From NCBI GenBank assembly GCA_965226025.1, contig CBDDCD010000002.1, positions 2,046,001 through 2,110,000 on the forward strand: a DNA stretch of 64,000 nt, in the 5' to 3' direction. The translations under genes and the position numbers were made by a program. Of this stretch, positions 18,325 through 25,622 are shown in pieces. The DNA comes from Moanibacter sp965226025 (lineage in GTDB: Bacteria > Verrucomicrobiota > Verrucomicrobiia > Opitutales > UBA2987). Below the pieces are notes generated by a model, which was not told the DNA's origin, made no database searches, and saw only the letters and a program-made list of their open reading frames with translations. Positions within the stretch are counted from its first letter, which is position 1; each line of letters starts with the position of its first letter.

Positions 18325-18720
18325 TCAGTCGGGTAGCGACAGGCCGGACGGTTCCTCGCCGTTGAGGATCGCTTCGATGATGTCGCGGGCCAGGGTGGTC
18401 AACTTCAGGATGCGCATCATGTAGGAGTTGTCCACACCCAGGTTCCTCGCCAGATCCACAACGGAGCGAAACTGGCCGCTTTCAATCGCGTCGGCCCAGG
18501 AGAAAGCGCGGTCCAGGGCCCGAACCATGGCTGTCTGTACTTCCGATGGGCTGTCCGGCACATCACCATCCAGCGCCTGAGGGACGAAGATCATCTTCCG
18601 TCCCCGCATGCGCCGGATCTGCATCGGAATATGGATCTGCAGATTGGCGGTCTCGCCAGCGTCGATCGTCTGAAGAACATGGGCGTGTAGGTGTGTAGGT
18701 GCTCGGGTGTCTCGCCGCAC
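18325..18720 (-). CDS. HTH protein of a recombinase-associated family, C terminus short
   Basis: 131 residues. LQIHIPMQIRRMRGRKMIFV followed by VQTAMVRALDRAFSWADAIESG, LARNLGVDNSYMMRILKLT and LARDIIEAILNGEEPSGLSL matches a small family that usually sits next to large serine recombinases in proteobacterial mobile DNA; a ParB/KorB-like helix-turn-helix lies in the second half. Homologues normally continue after the L-x-L block for some 15-20 residues, so the gene may have lost its end. No recombinase remains nearby. Start position is uncertain; the family-like part begins near residue 26. Confidence 0.6.
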   Translation of the reverse strand: MRRDTRAPTHLHAHVLQTIDAGETANLQIHIPMQIRRMRGRKMIFVPQALDGDVPDSPSEVQTAMVRALDRAFSWADAIESGQFRSVVDLARNLGVDNSYMMRILKLTTLARDIIEAILNGEEPSGLSLPD

Positions 18721-18727
18721 ACCTTCC

Positions 18728-18931
18728 TCATTCCGTATCAGGATTCTTCAGTGGACGTACTCTAATTCCGTCCCACTTCCAAAGGCTAGCATGAAGATCA
18801 GGTTGACGCCACACGGTGAAGCGAAAAGACTCCGTCGATTTTTCCGCAACGTCAATATAGTTGCTTAACTGCTTTTCTCTTGCCCGAATCTCCCAACACA
18901 GCCACCTATCCTTAACGCTCTCGACCAACAA
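18728..18931 (-). CDS. Small hypothetical protein
   Basis: 67 residues with no recognised family: KDRWLCWEIRAREKQLSNYI then STESFRFTVWRQPDLHASL and KWDGIRVRPLKNP. The composition (Trp, Arg and acidic residues in proportion) looks protein-like, but there is no clear ribosome site and the region is mobile-element debris, so it may be chance. Confidence 0.25.
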   Translation of the reverse strand: MLVESVKDRWLCWEIRAREKQLSNYIDVAEKSTESFRFTVWRQPDLHASLWKWDGIRVRPLKNPDTE

Positions 18932-19250
18932 CCCGATATCCTGGTCTATCTACGGCGACGACCGAGCTAGAAACGTATGCTTATCAGACGGGCCTATTAT
19001 CCGGCAATTGGCCCTCAGCCTCAGGAACAGATACCCTTTGCGACTAGTGCTTTCATGAGGTTTCTTTAGTTGGACTACCCAAACTGGTCCACCCGAAGAG
19101 TTAGCTTTGGTAGACGTTGACCTGCTCCTATTTACTAGATCAGGCCCAGTGTTAGGATTTGCGGGTTGGACGGTGGGTTATCGGTTTGCACATGGCTTGC
19201 TGGGCGTATCCAAAACCATAACCACTCGATCCAACCGCCGCAAGCTAACT
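18932..19250. other. No gene recognised
   Basis: Short open frames on both strands without family resemblance or ribosome sites. It ends at the left target duplication CTCGCCTT (19251-19258) of the IS1-like transposon. Confidence 0.5.
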
Positions 19251-19301
19251 CTCGCCTTGGTAGTGTATCAGTTTGAAATTGGAGACGCGAAAGAGGAATA
19301 A

Positions 19302-19393
19302 TATTTCAATCCCGATCCATTGACGGTTGAGGTTCTGCGCCGGTTGGATGGTTGTGCCGCAACCACAAAAAGGGTCTAAAAAGATTTTGCAAG
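19302..19393 (-). pseudogene. C-terminal fragment of a site-specific DNA methyltransferase
   Basis: The minus strand reads CKIFLDPFCGCGTTIQPAQN then LNRQWIGIEI. DPFCGCGTT is the AdoMet-binding motif I that lies near the C terminus of beta-class DNA methyltransferases, and RQWIGIEI is the strand that follows it. The reading dissolves toward the left inverted repeat of the transposon. It is too short to be functional and appears to be captured debris between the repeat and the passenger promoter. Confidence 0.6.
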
Positions 19394-19427
19394 GAATCCA
19401 TAAATTGCTTGATTACTTCGTTTGAGC

Positions 19428-19463
19428 CTCCAATTATAGCACAAATTTGTGCTACAATTGGAG
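19428..19463 (+). promoter_or_regulatory. 36-bp palindromic promoter/operator of the transposon cargo
   Basis: CTCCAATTATAGCACAAA joined to TTTGTGCTACAATTGGAG is an 18+18 palindrome with a single mismatched pair. TACAAT (19453-19458) preceded by TGC forms an extended -10 box inside the right arm, so a dimeric repressor bound here would block transcription of the cargo genes that begin 52 bases downstream. The repressor is not identified. Confidence 0.65.
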
Positions 19464-19515
19464 CTTTTCATGCGTAGCTCAAAACTCACAAAACAACTCA
19501 AAGAAAGGGAAACCT

Positions 19516-19734
19516 ATGCCAATAGGCCCACAAGGACAGAAGCGACCAGCGGGGACGGTTGCCTGTGCGATGATGACAATGAAGATCGCCACCGGTGAAA
19601 TCGAAGATCCGCACGTTAATCAAGGCAAGCACAACGGCGGGATTAAGGGCGGTGCGGCACGTTCCAAGGCTTTGACTAAGGAGCGGCGCAAGGAGATTGC
19701 ACAGAAGGCGGCGGCGGCGCGTTGGGGGAAATAA
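19516..19734 (+). CDS. Small basic protein of a widespread conserved family (transposon passenger)
   Basis: 72 residues from ATG 19516, which follows an AAAGGGAA ribosome site. N terminus MPIGPQGQKRPAGTV and the MKIATGEIED block are characteristic of a common small bacterial family of unknown role; the C-terminal GGIKGGAARSKALTKERRKE and AQKAAAARW segment is lysine/alanine-rich and nucleic-acid-binding in appearance, like H1-type tails. It is the first gene after the palindromic promoter in the IS1-like transposon. It might bind that palindrome or coat DNA, but nothing in the sequence proves this. Confidence 0.75.
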   Translation: MPIGPQGQKRPAGTVACAMMTMKIATGEIEDPHVNQGKHNGGIKGGAARSKALTKERRKEIAQKAAAARWGK

Positions 19735-19856
19735 TCAAACACTCACCTTGCTCCATCAAGCCCGTAGTGTAGTGGAATCTTCACCTACTTCAGGGATAGA
19801 GTGACAAACGGATCTAAGTAGTCCAAGATGCCGTTAACTTCCAACCACCTTCCAAA

Positions 19857-20096
19857 TTGAGCGAATCAAACCAGGTTGACATTGCTGTGGTCAAAAACGC
19901 GGCAATGGAGCAAGGCGTTCCACTTTCGGAGATCACGCTGTTCTACCAGGATTTGACGGAAGAGGAGATTTCTAGATTATTGGAGAAAGATCTCGTTGCT
20001 TATCAAACAGAAACACGGGTAATCGCAAAATTTGATGATGATGGAAATGCCCTGTTTCCGGAGAAGATATCGGAAACCTATACTTTGAGTAGCTAG
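19857..20096 (+). CDS. 79-residue protein of unknown function, coupled to the synthase gene
   Basis: Acidic 79-residue protein (QVDIAVVKNAAMEQGVPLSE, YQDLTEEEISRLLEKDLVAY, TRVIAKFDDDGNALFPEKIS). A predicted helix-rich N-terminal half and a short beta-like C-terminal half; no signal peptide, no cysteines. Its TAG ends two bases before the ATG of the indole-3-glycerol-phosphate synthase homologue, so the two are almost surely translated together. The TTG at 19857 is the best available start but lacks a good ribosome site. No family recognised; a partner, activator or substrate carrier of the synthase is imaginable but not shown. Confidence 0.6.
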   Translation: MSESNQVDIAVVKNAAMEQGVPLSEITLFYQDLTEEEISRLLEKDLVAYQTETRVIAKFDDDGNALFPEKISETYTLSS

Positions 20097-20098
20097 AT

Positions 20099-21013
20099 AT
20101 GGCGGATTTATGTACTGAGATTGTGAGCAAGGTTAAGGGTACTGTAGAGTATCAAAAATCAAGGACCTCACTCAAGAGCCTTAAGAAGAGGCTCAAGAAT
20201 TTGTCTGCTCCGCTTAGTTTCACTAATACTTTGAAACGGGATGGCTTCGGATTGCTTGCCGAGATAAAAATGAAGTCCCCGAGTATGGGCAGCATGGCCC
20301 CTCTGCAGCCGAAAAAGGTGCTAACAGCCTATAAAGAGTACAACAAGCATTCAATCGTTCGGGCTATCTCAATTTTGACGGAGGAGCACTACTTCGGTGG
20401 AAGCCTGAAAATGTTGAAGGAGATACGAAGCAGAACGAGAAAGCCACTTCTGAGAAAAGACTTCATCATCGACGAATATCAGATTTACCAGTCTCGCGTC
20501 TTAGGTGCGGACGTTATCCTCTTAATGGCGAATGTTATAGACGACCCGAAGCAGTTTGCAGATTTCCACGATCTGGCGGAATCGATTGGTTTGCAGGCCA
20601 TTTGCGAAGTGCATTCCGAAAGAGAATTGGAAGTCTTACCTGATTCGGCAAAAATTATCGGAGTAAACTCTCGCAAAATCAAAGAGGGAAAATTCAAACT
20701 TTCGCGGCATGTAACACAACACGTAAGAGTCGATGCAACAATTGATTTTAAGTCATTTGACCTATACGATCAATTGCCGGACGACTGTCTAAAAATCGCT
20801 GAAAGCGGAATCTCCGCAGAAAACATACAACCCATTCTAAATCGTTGGCCTTATCATGCTGCTCTCGTAGGAACATCCCTTTTGAAGAGTAATTCGCCTA
20901 TCGAGGTAATTTTGGATAGATTTGAGAATAAAATCCGGACCATCGAGTCTTCGAAGGATTCAGAGGCATCTGCCGGGCAATCTAAGAAAGAGTTAGTGCA
21001 CTTCAAAGCTTAG
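20099..21013 (+). CDS. trpC: Indole-3-glycerol-phosphate synthase homologue (TrpC-like), transposon passenger
   Basis: 304-residue TIM-barrel protein of the IGPS family, which closes CdRP to indole-3-glycerol phosphate in tryptophan synthesis. Active-site residues are all in place: Glu55 and Lys57 with SPS 60-62 (AEIKMKSPSMG), Lys120 (LLRKDFIIDEYQIY), Glu170 (CEVHSERELE), Asn190 (IIGVNSRKI), Glu235-Ser236-Gly237 and the phosphate loop at LVGTSLLKS (about 257-264). The N-terminal helical extension is present; a 35-residue charged tail after the barrel is extra. No other trp gene is near. It lies between the 79-residue gene (two bases upstream) and the transposase within one set of transposon ends, so it is cargo. 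Catalysis is likely from the residues; its physiological role here is unknown. Confidence 0.88.
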   Translation: MADLCTEIVSKVKGTVEYQKSRTSLKSLKKRLKNLSAPLSFTNTLKRDGFGLLAEIKMKSPSMGSMAPLQPKKVLTAYKEYNKHSIVRAISILTEEHYFGGSLKMLKEIRSRTRKPLLRKDFIIDEYQIYQSRVLGADVILLMANVIDDPKQFADFHDLAESIGLQAICEVHSERELEVLPDSAKIIGVNSRKIKEGKFKLSRHVTQHVRVDATIDFKSFDLYDQLPDDCLKIAESGISAENIQPILNRWPYHAALVGTSLLKSNSPIEVILDRFENKIRTIESSKDSEASAGQSKKELVHFKA

Positions 21014-21023
21014 TAGCGTTTGC

Positions 21024-21038
21024 CCGCATCCCATGCGG
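21024..21038 (+). terminator. Short hairpin after the synthase gene
   Basis: CCGCAT-CCC-ATGCGG, a perfect 6-bp stem just 11 bases after the stop codon, followed by TTCT rather than a full T tract. Possible weak terminator of the cargo operon. Confidence 0.4.
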
Positions 21039-21189
21039 TTCTGGATACGTCACCGATTGAAGAACCCGCAACGATGATTTATATAGATAACGCAACATCT
21101 CTCTGGCCTCTTCAAGATTGATTGAAATAAAATATACAAAGTGATACAAAATGCTTGACTAAGACAAGCAAACCCGTCAAGTTGGTAGC

Positions 21190-22068
21190 ATGAACACGCT
21201 ACCCAGGGAAAAACAAGCACTCATCCTTACCCTTCTCATGGAAGGGATGTCCCATAGAGCGATCACTCGGACGGCTGATGTTTCGATCAATACCGTCAGA
21301 AGGATTCTCGTTGATGCTGGGGAGGCATGCGCCAAGTTTCACGACAAGGCAGTTCGAGACGTAACGGCGGAGCGGGTTCAGTGTGACGAAATATGGGCTT
21401 TCTGCTACGCCAAAGAAAAAAACGTAGCTAGAGCAAAAGCAGCCCCACAGGGAGCTGGTGACGCTTGGACATGGACAGCGATAGACAGTGACACCAAGCT
21501 TTTGATTTCATATACAATAGGAGATAGAACGATCTCGACCGCATCTGAGTTTATGCATGACTTGAAAGATCGTCTAGCTAATCGGGTGCAGTTGACAACC
21601 GATGGCCTAAGAGCCTACCTCAATGCCGTTGAGGATGCGTTTGGCGGCGATGTCGACTACGCCCAGTTGGTGAAGCTCTACGGCGAAGACTACCACAGGA
21701 CCAAGCGATACAGCCCTGCGACATTCAACGGTTCGCTCAAGAGCAAGATCAACGGGAAGCCGGACAAGCGATCAATCAGTACTTCGCATGTGGAACGCCA
21801 CAATCTCACCATGAGAATGAGCATGAGACGGTTTACCAGACTCACGAACGCCTTCTCAAAGAAGATCGAGAACCACGTCTACGCTTGCTCACTCTATGCC
21901 GTCTTTTACAACTTTTGCCGTATTCATAAGAGCTTGCGCGTTTCGCCTGCAATGGAGGCGGGCTTGACAGATCGGCTGTGGGATGTTTTCGATATCATCG
22001 ACCTGATCGAAGCGGAACGGCCAAAGCCCAAGAAGCGCGGTCCTTATAAGAAACGAATTTCAAACTGA
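21190..22068 (+). CDS. IS1-family-like transposase
   Basis: 292 residues. The N-terminal helix-turn-helix reads HRAITRTADVSINTVRRILV; the catalytic part begins RVQCDEIWAFCYAKEKNV and continues WTWTAIDSDTKLLISYTIGD, QLTTDGLRAYLNAVEDAF and HVERHNLTMRMSMRRFTRLT, as in the large IS1-like transposases found widely in bacteria. The TGA stop (22066-22068) lies inside the right terminal repeat. The frame is intact. The 176 bases upstream (21014-21189) hold a hairpin and an AT-rich promoter-like stretch. Confidence 0.88.
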   Translation: MNTLPREKQALILTLLMEGMSHRAITRTADVSINTVRRILVDAGEACAKFHDKAVRDVTAERVQCDEIWAFCYAKEKNVARAKAAPQGAGDAWTWTAIDSDTKLLISYTIGDRTISTASEFMHDLKDRLANRVQLTTDGLRAYLNAVEDAFGGDVDYAQLVKLYGEDYHRTKRYSPATFNGSLKSKINGKPDKRSISTSHVERHNLTMRMSMRRFTRLTNAFSKKIENHVYACSLYAVFYNFCRIHKSLRVSPAMEAGLTDRLWDVFDIIDLIEAERPKPKKRGPYKKRISN

Positions 22069-22273
22069 TACACTACCCTCGCCTTGGCCTAAACATCGGG
22101 TGCAGGTCAGACTTGACCACGGGCTTGGCGTCCACGCCGGTTCCAGGTAGGGGTACCCAAAAATCATGGTTCTTGACACTCCGGGCTAGATCTCTCGGAA
22201 TTCCAACTCTGATCCGTTTCGGGGACCGCACAGACCCACTAGGTCTAACAACAGCACGGCAAGGGGATTGGAG

Positions 22274-24703
22274 ATGATGTTTCACGATTATGCCAGACGA
22301 GTAGCGGCCTGCCTTTTCTTAATAGCGACCTTCGCCTTGTCCTTTTGGGAGGCCGTCGCGCAGACGGGACAACCGATTGATCTGGTGTTGGAGTTGGAGG
22401 AAATTGTCGTCACCGCAACTAAACGGGAACGTTCCCTTCAGGACGTCCCCATCGCCGCATCGGCCTATTCGGAGACGCAGCTTAAGCGTGCCGGCGTTCG
22501 GGACATCCGGGAACTCATGGGCATTGCGCCAAGCCTATTCTTATCCAGCTCTCAATCAGAAAGCGCTGGCGCTACAGTACGCATTCGCGGCATTGGGACA
22601 ACCGGCGACAATACTGGGTTAGAATCAGCGGTGGGCGTATTTGTCGACGGCGTGTACCGTAACCGCACCAATATCGGCCTGACCGAACTCGGCGAGATCG
22701 AGCGCATCGAAGTGTTGCGTGGGCCGCAAGGCACCCTTTTCGGCCGCAACACCTCAGCGGGCTTGATCAATGTCATAACCAAGGGGCCGGATTACGAACC
22801 TACTGGCTACGCGGAAATCGGTTACGGTGATTATAGCGATATTCGTGTGGCAGGCGGTGTCGGCGGCGGGTTTAAGAACCTCTTGGCGGCACGCATTGAC
22901 GCCGTGTTCAGCGAACGAAACGGATTTCTCAAGGACATCGTCTCAGGGCGGGATTACAACACGCGGGACCGTGTGCTGGTCCGCGGCCAGCTACTTTGGG
23001 AACCGGAAGATTTTGTTAGCGTCCGCATGATTGGCGACTACTCTGAGCGCAGTGAACAATGTTGCGCTGCCGTTACTCTCGTACCTGGACCGACGCAGGC
23101 CCTGATCCAGACCCTGGGCGGCACACTGCTAGGCGATCCGTTTGATCGCAAAGCCGCCGCTGATACTGACATAGGCTATCAGCAGGATGTGGAAGAGTGG
23201 GGGCTGTCAGCCGAAGTCAACTGGGACGCCGAATTCGGCACTATCACCTCGATCACCTCCTATCGGGATTGGAGAGTCGCCCGCAGCATGGATATCGACT
23301 TTACCAATGCCGACATCCTGTTTCGGGACAAAGACGGCTTTGTCCAGGGCTTTGAGACCTTTACCAAGGAGCTGCGTGCCCAGGGCCAAATAGGGGCGTT
23401 CGACTGGTTGGCCGGATTCTTCTACATCAACGAAGATCTTACCCTATCGGACGCTATCCGCACGGGCTCTGACTACGAGAATTACATTAATGGTCTTGTT
23501 TCCGGCAATCCATATAGCGGCCTCTATTCACAGTTTACGGGGTTGGCGCCGGGAAACGTGTTTTTGGATGATGAAGGCTCCGCCCGGGACGATTTCCTTC
23601 AAAAATCTGAAAGCTGGGCGGTTTTTACCCACAACACCTTCGTCTTCGCAGGCAACTTCGAGCTCACCGTGGGGGTGCGATACACCGAAGAAACCAAGGA
23701 TTTGGACGCGACCTTCCTGTCCAATAACCGCGCTTGCACTTCATCCTTTGCCGCCAACGTGCAAGGTGGGGCGACTATGGGTCTCGTTCCGGCGGCCTCG
23801 GTTCCTACCATAATCGGACTTGCGTGTTCGCCGTTCTTTAATCCTTTACACGATGGTGTATACGCCGGCAGCCGAAAGGAGACGGAATGGTCGGGCACCG
23901 GCAAGCTAGCTTATACCTTCAGTGATGATAGTCTGGTCTACGCCAGTTACACTCGTGGCTATAAGGGCGGCGGCTTTAATCTCGACCGTGGAGGTCTCGC
24001 CAATCCACTCTTGGGCGGCATTCCGTCGACCACGGATCTGGAATTAGAGCCAGAACTTGTGGACTCCTTCGAGGTCGGCGGCAAGTTCGGGCTTTTTGAT
24101 CAGCGCGCGGCCTTCAATGGAGCCTTGTTTTACATGGACTTCAAGGACTTCCAGCTCCTTACCTTCAACGGCATCAGTTTTGTGGTCGACAACTTGGAGA
24201 AGGTGAAATCCCAGGGTTTTGAACTGGAAACCACGGCCCTGCTATCGGAAGGCTTGACCGTGCAGGCCGGGCTGACCTATGCCGATACAAAATACGGCAA
24301 GAACATTTTCAACGCGACCTTGGCTGGGAGACAGCTCACAAACGCGCCGGAGTGGACCGTCACCGGGGTCGCTACCTATGAGCAAAACCTCACTGAGCTC
24401 CTGCTTGGCTTCCTGCACCTCGATCTGCGTTACATGAGCAGCTACAATACCGGCTCGGACTTGGACATTGAGAAGCTCCAGGATAGCTTTGTTATGGTAA
24501 ACGGACGCATCGGTATTGGCGACATCGATGGGGCTTGGCGCCTGGAACTGTGGGCCAAAAACCTGTTCGATAAAGACTACATCCAGACCGCTTTTGACGC
24601 ACCTCTGCAGGGCCAAGGGACCGGCTTAGGTTCAACCCAGACCTTCAACGCGTTCCTGGCCGAGCCGCGGACCTTCGGTGTGACCTTTCGCTGGCAGTTC
24701 TGA
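22274..24703 (+). CDS. TonB-dependent receptor
   Basis: 809 residues from ATG 22274, which has GGGGA and GGAG just upstream. A signal peptide ends AVA-Q (about residue 29). EEIVVTATKR is the TonB box (about 42-51) and RSLQDVPIAASAYSE starts the plug; VRIRGIGTTGDN, VGVFVDGVYRNR and IERIEVLRGPQGTLFGRNTS are the classical plug motifs of the large proteobacterial-type receptor group. The barrel includes YASYTRGYKGGGFNLDRGGL and ends RTFGVTFRWQF with terminal Phe. Ligand unknown. A TTGACA at 22173-22178 lies in the 190 bases between the transposon end and the gene and could be part of its promoter. Confidence 0.93.
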   Translation: MMFHDYARRVAACLFLIATFALSFWEAVAQTGQPIDLVLELEEIVVTATKRERSLQDVPIAASAYSETQLKRAGVRDIRELMGIAPSLFLSSSQSESAGATVRIRGIGTTGDNTGLESAVGVFVDGVYRNRTNIGLTELGEIERIEVLRGPQGTLFGRNTSAGLINVITKGPDYEPTGYAEIGYGDYSDIRVAGGVGGGFKNLLAARIDAVFSERNGFLKDIVSGRDYNTRDRVLVRGQLLWEPEDFVSVRMIGDYSERSEQCCAAVTLVPGPTQALIQTLGGTLLGDPFDRKAAADTDIGYQQDVEEWGLSAEVNWDAEFGTITSITSYRDWRVARSMDIDFTNADILFRDKDGFVQGFETFTKELRAQGQIGAFDWLAGFFYINEDLTLSDAIRTGSDYENYINGLVSGNPYSGLYSQFTGLAPGNVFLDDEGSARDDFLQKSESWAVFTHNTFVFAGNFELTVGVRYTEETKDLDATFLSNNRACTSSFAANVQGGATMGLVPAASVPTIIGLACSPFFNPLHDGVYAGSRKETEWSGTGKLAYTFSDDSLVYASYTRGYKGGGFNLDRGGLANPLLGGIPSTTDLELEPELVDSFEVGGKFGLFDQRAAFNGALFYMDFKDFQLLTFNGISFVVDNLEKVKSQGFELETTALLSEGLTVQAGLTYADTKYGKNIFNATLAGRQLTNAPEWTVTGVATYEQNLTELLLGFLHLDLRYMSSYNTGSDLDIEKLQDSFVMVNGRIGIGDIDGAWRLELWAKNLFDKDYIQTAFDAPLQGQGTGLGSTQTFNAFLAEPRTFGVTFRWQF

Positions 24704-25189
24704 GGGCAGACAGTGCGGTGGAGCGGAACATGGCGATAACCGAATCCTAGTCGTGGTAGGCACACTTGCTTTGACGACCCTCCACCTATAAGGCGTTCTC
24801 CCGCTTGAGTGGTGTTCTCAAAGCCCATGGGTGCAAAGCTAACCCGACTTCCTCAACTGAGGCCTGTTTTGCACGTAAGTGGTTGATATAGATTTTACAG
24901 CTATAAGAGCGTCGCTTTAGTGGAGGCTGCACCTTGTCTACAGGCATCTTTGTTTTCGCGGCCCGGTGAGAAAATTGCGAAAGACTGCCGATCGCGGGCA
25001 TGTATCAGGCGTGACAGTGCCGCACTGCCCAGATCGTGTTATTAGTCGCGGTATCGGACATTCGCATCTGAATGGGGTGCTCTCCGCATCCTCCGGCTCG
25101 ATTCGATCATGCCCGCCAGGACCGCCTCGGTTGCAGAACGTGTCTTCGAATAAGCCGGAAATAAGCCAGAATGAGCCAACCCTCTTGTT
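24704..25189. other. Non-coding region containing dispersed repeat copy 2 (24843-24888)
   Basis: Holds the second copy of the 46-bp repeat seen at 15570-15615, followed by an AT-rich stretch. Otherwise no gene or RNA recognised. Confidence 0.5.
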
Positions 25190-25427
25190 CTATACGGACT
25201 TCCAACGCGCACCGCGTCCGCGGCCCGAAAGTTCGGCCAGTCCCCTGGTTTTCAGAACGGCCATATCTTCCCTCAGCCGCCGCTCGTTCGTCTGCGGCCC
25301 CAGTTGGGAACGGATCTCCCGGAGCGCCAAGCCATGGTCTGACTGTTCCAGCAGTTCAATGATCGCCTACGACCGCCTTAAACCGGACTTCGATTCCCTC
25401 CCCGGCTAATAACTCGGCCAGGGACAT
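25190..25427 (-). pseudogene. Winged-helix regulator fragment with frameshift
   Basis: From ATG at 25425-25427 the minus strand reads MSLAELLAGEGIEVRFKAVV and stops; shifted by one frame it continues AIIELLEQSDHGLALREIRS then QLGPQTNERRLREDMAVLKT and GRGRGARW to TAG (25190-25192). The second part is a typical winged-helix domain with the G-R-G-R-G-A-R-W wing. The two parts together would make a protein of about 80 residues or the end of a larger one. The frameshift makes it inactive as it stands. Confidence 0.5.
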
Positions 25428-25622
25428 GGAATTGCTATCCGTCCGCCCGCCAAGCAGCAGTTCAGACCCTACTTGCAATGATTTCAGCCGCGATCATTGA
25501 GATCATGCACAGTTACAGACAAAAAAATGAAGGAAAGCTGGCGTGACTAAAGATGCGGCCGCTACGGAAGTCGAGAGGGCTCGACCACGTGAGATCAGGC
25601 CCCTTCGTCATAAAGCAGAACA

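Larger units (their letters stand above)
19259..22077 (+). mobile_element. IS1-like transposon with passenger genes, complete
   Basis: A 2819-bp element. Perfect 22-bp terminal inverted repeats lie at 19259-19280 (GGTAGTGTATCAGTTTGAAA plus TT) and 22056-22077. CTCGCCTT is duplicated directly outside both ends (19251-19258 and 22078-22085), an 8-bp target duplication as produced by IS1-family transposases. The transposase gene ends inside the right repeat. The left 1.7 kb is cargo: a DNA methyltransferase fragment, a 36-bp promoter palindrome, a 72-residue basic protein, a 79-residue protein and an indole-3-glycerol-phosphate synthase homologue. Cargo is visibly AT-richer than the surrounding DNA. 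Clean repeats and duplication point to a recent single insertion. Confidence 0.9.

Noticed and set aside
24966..25409. 147-residue reading on the plus strand
   Set aside because: Low-complexity Ser/Arg/Pro composition, opposite the winged-helix relic whose residues are far more convincing.
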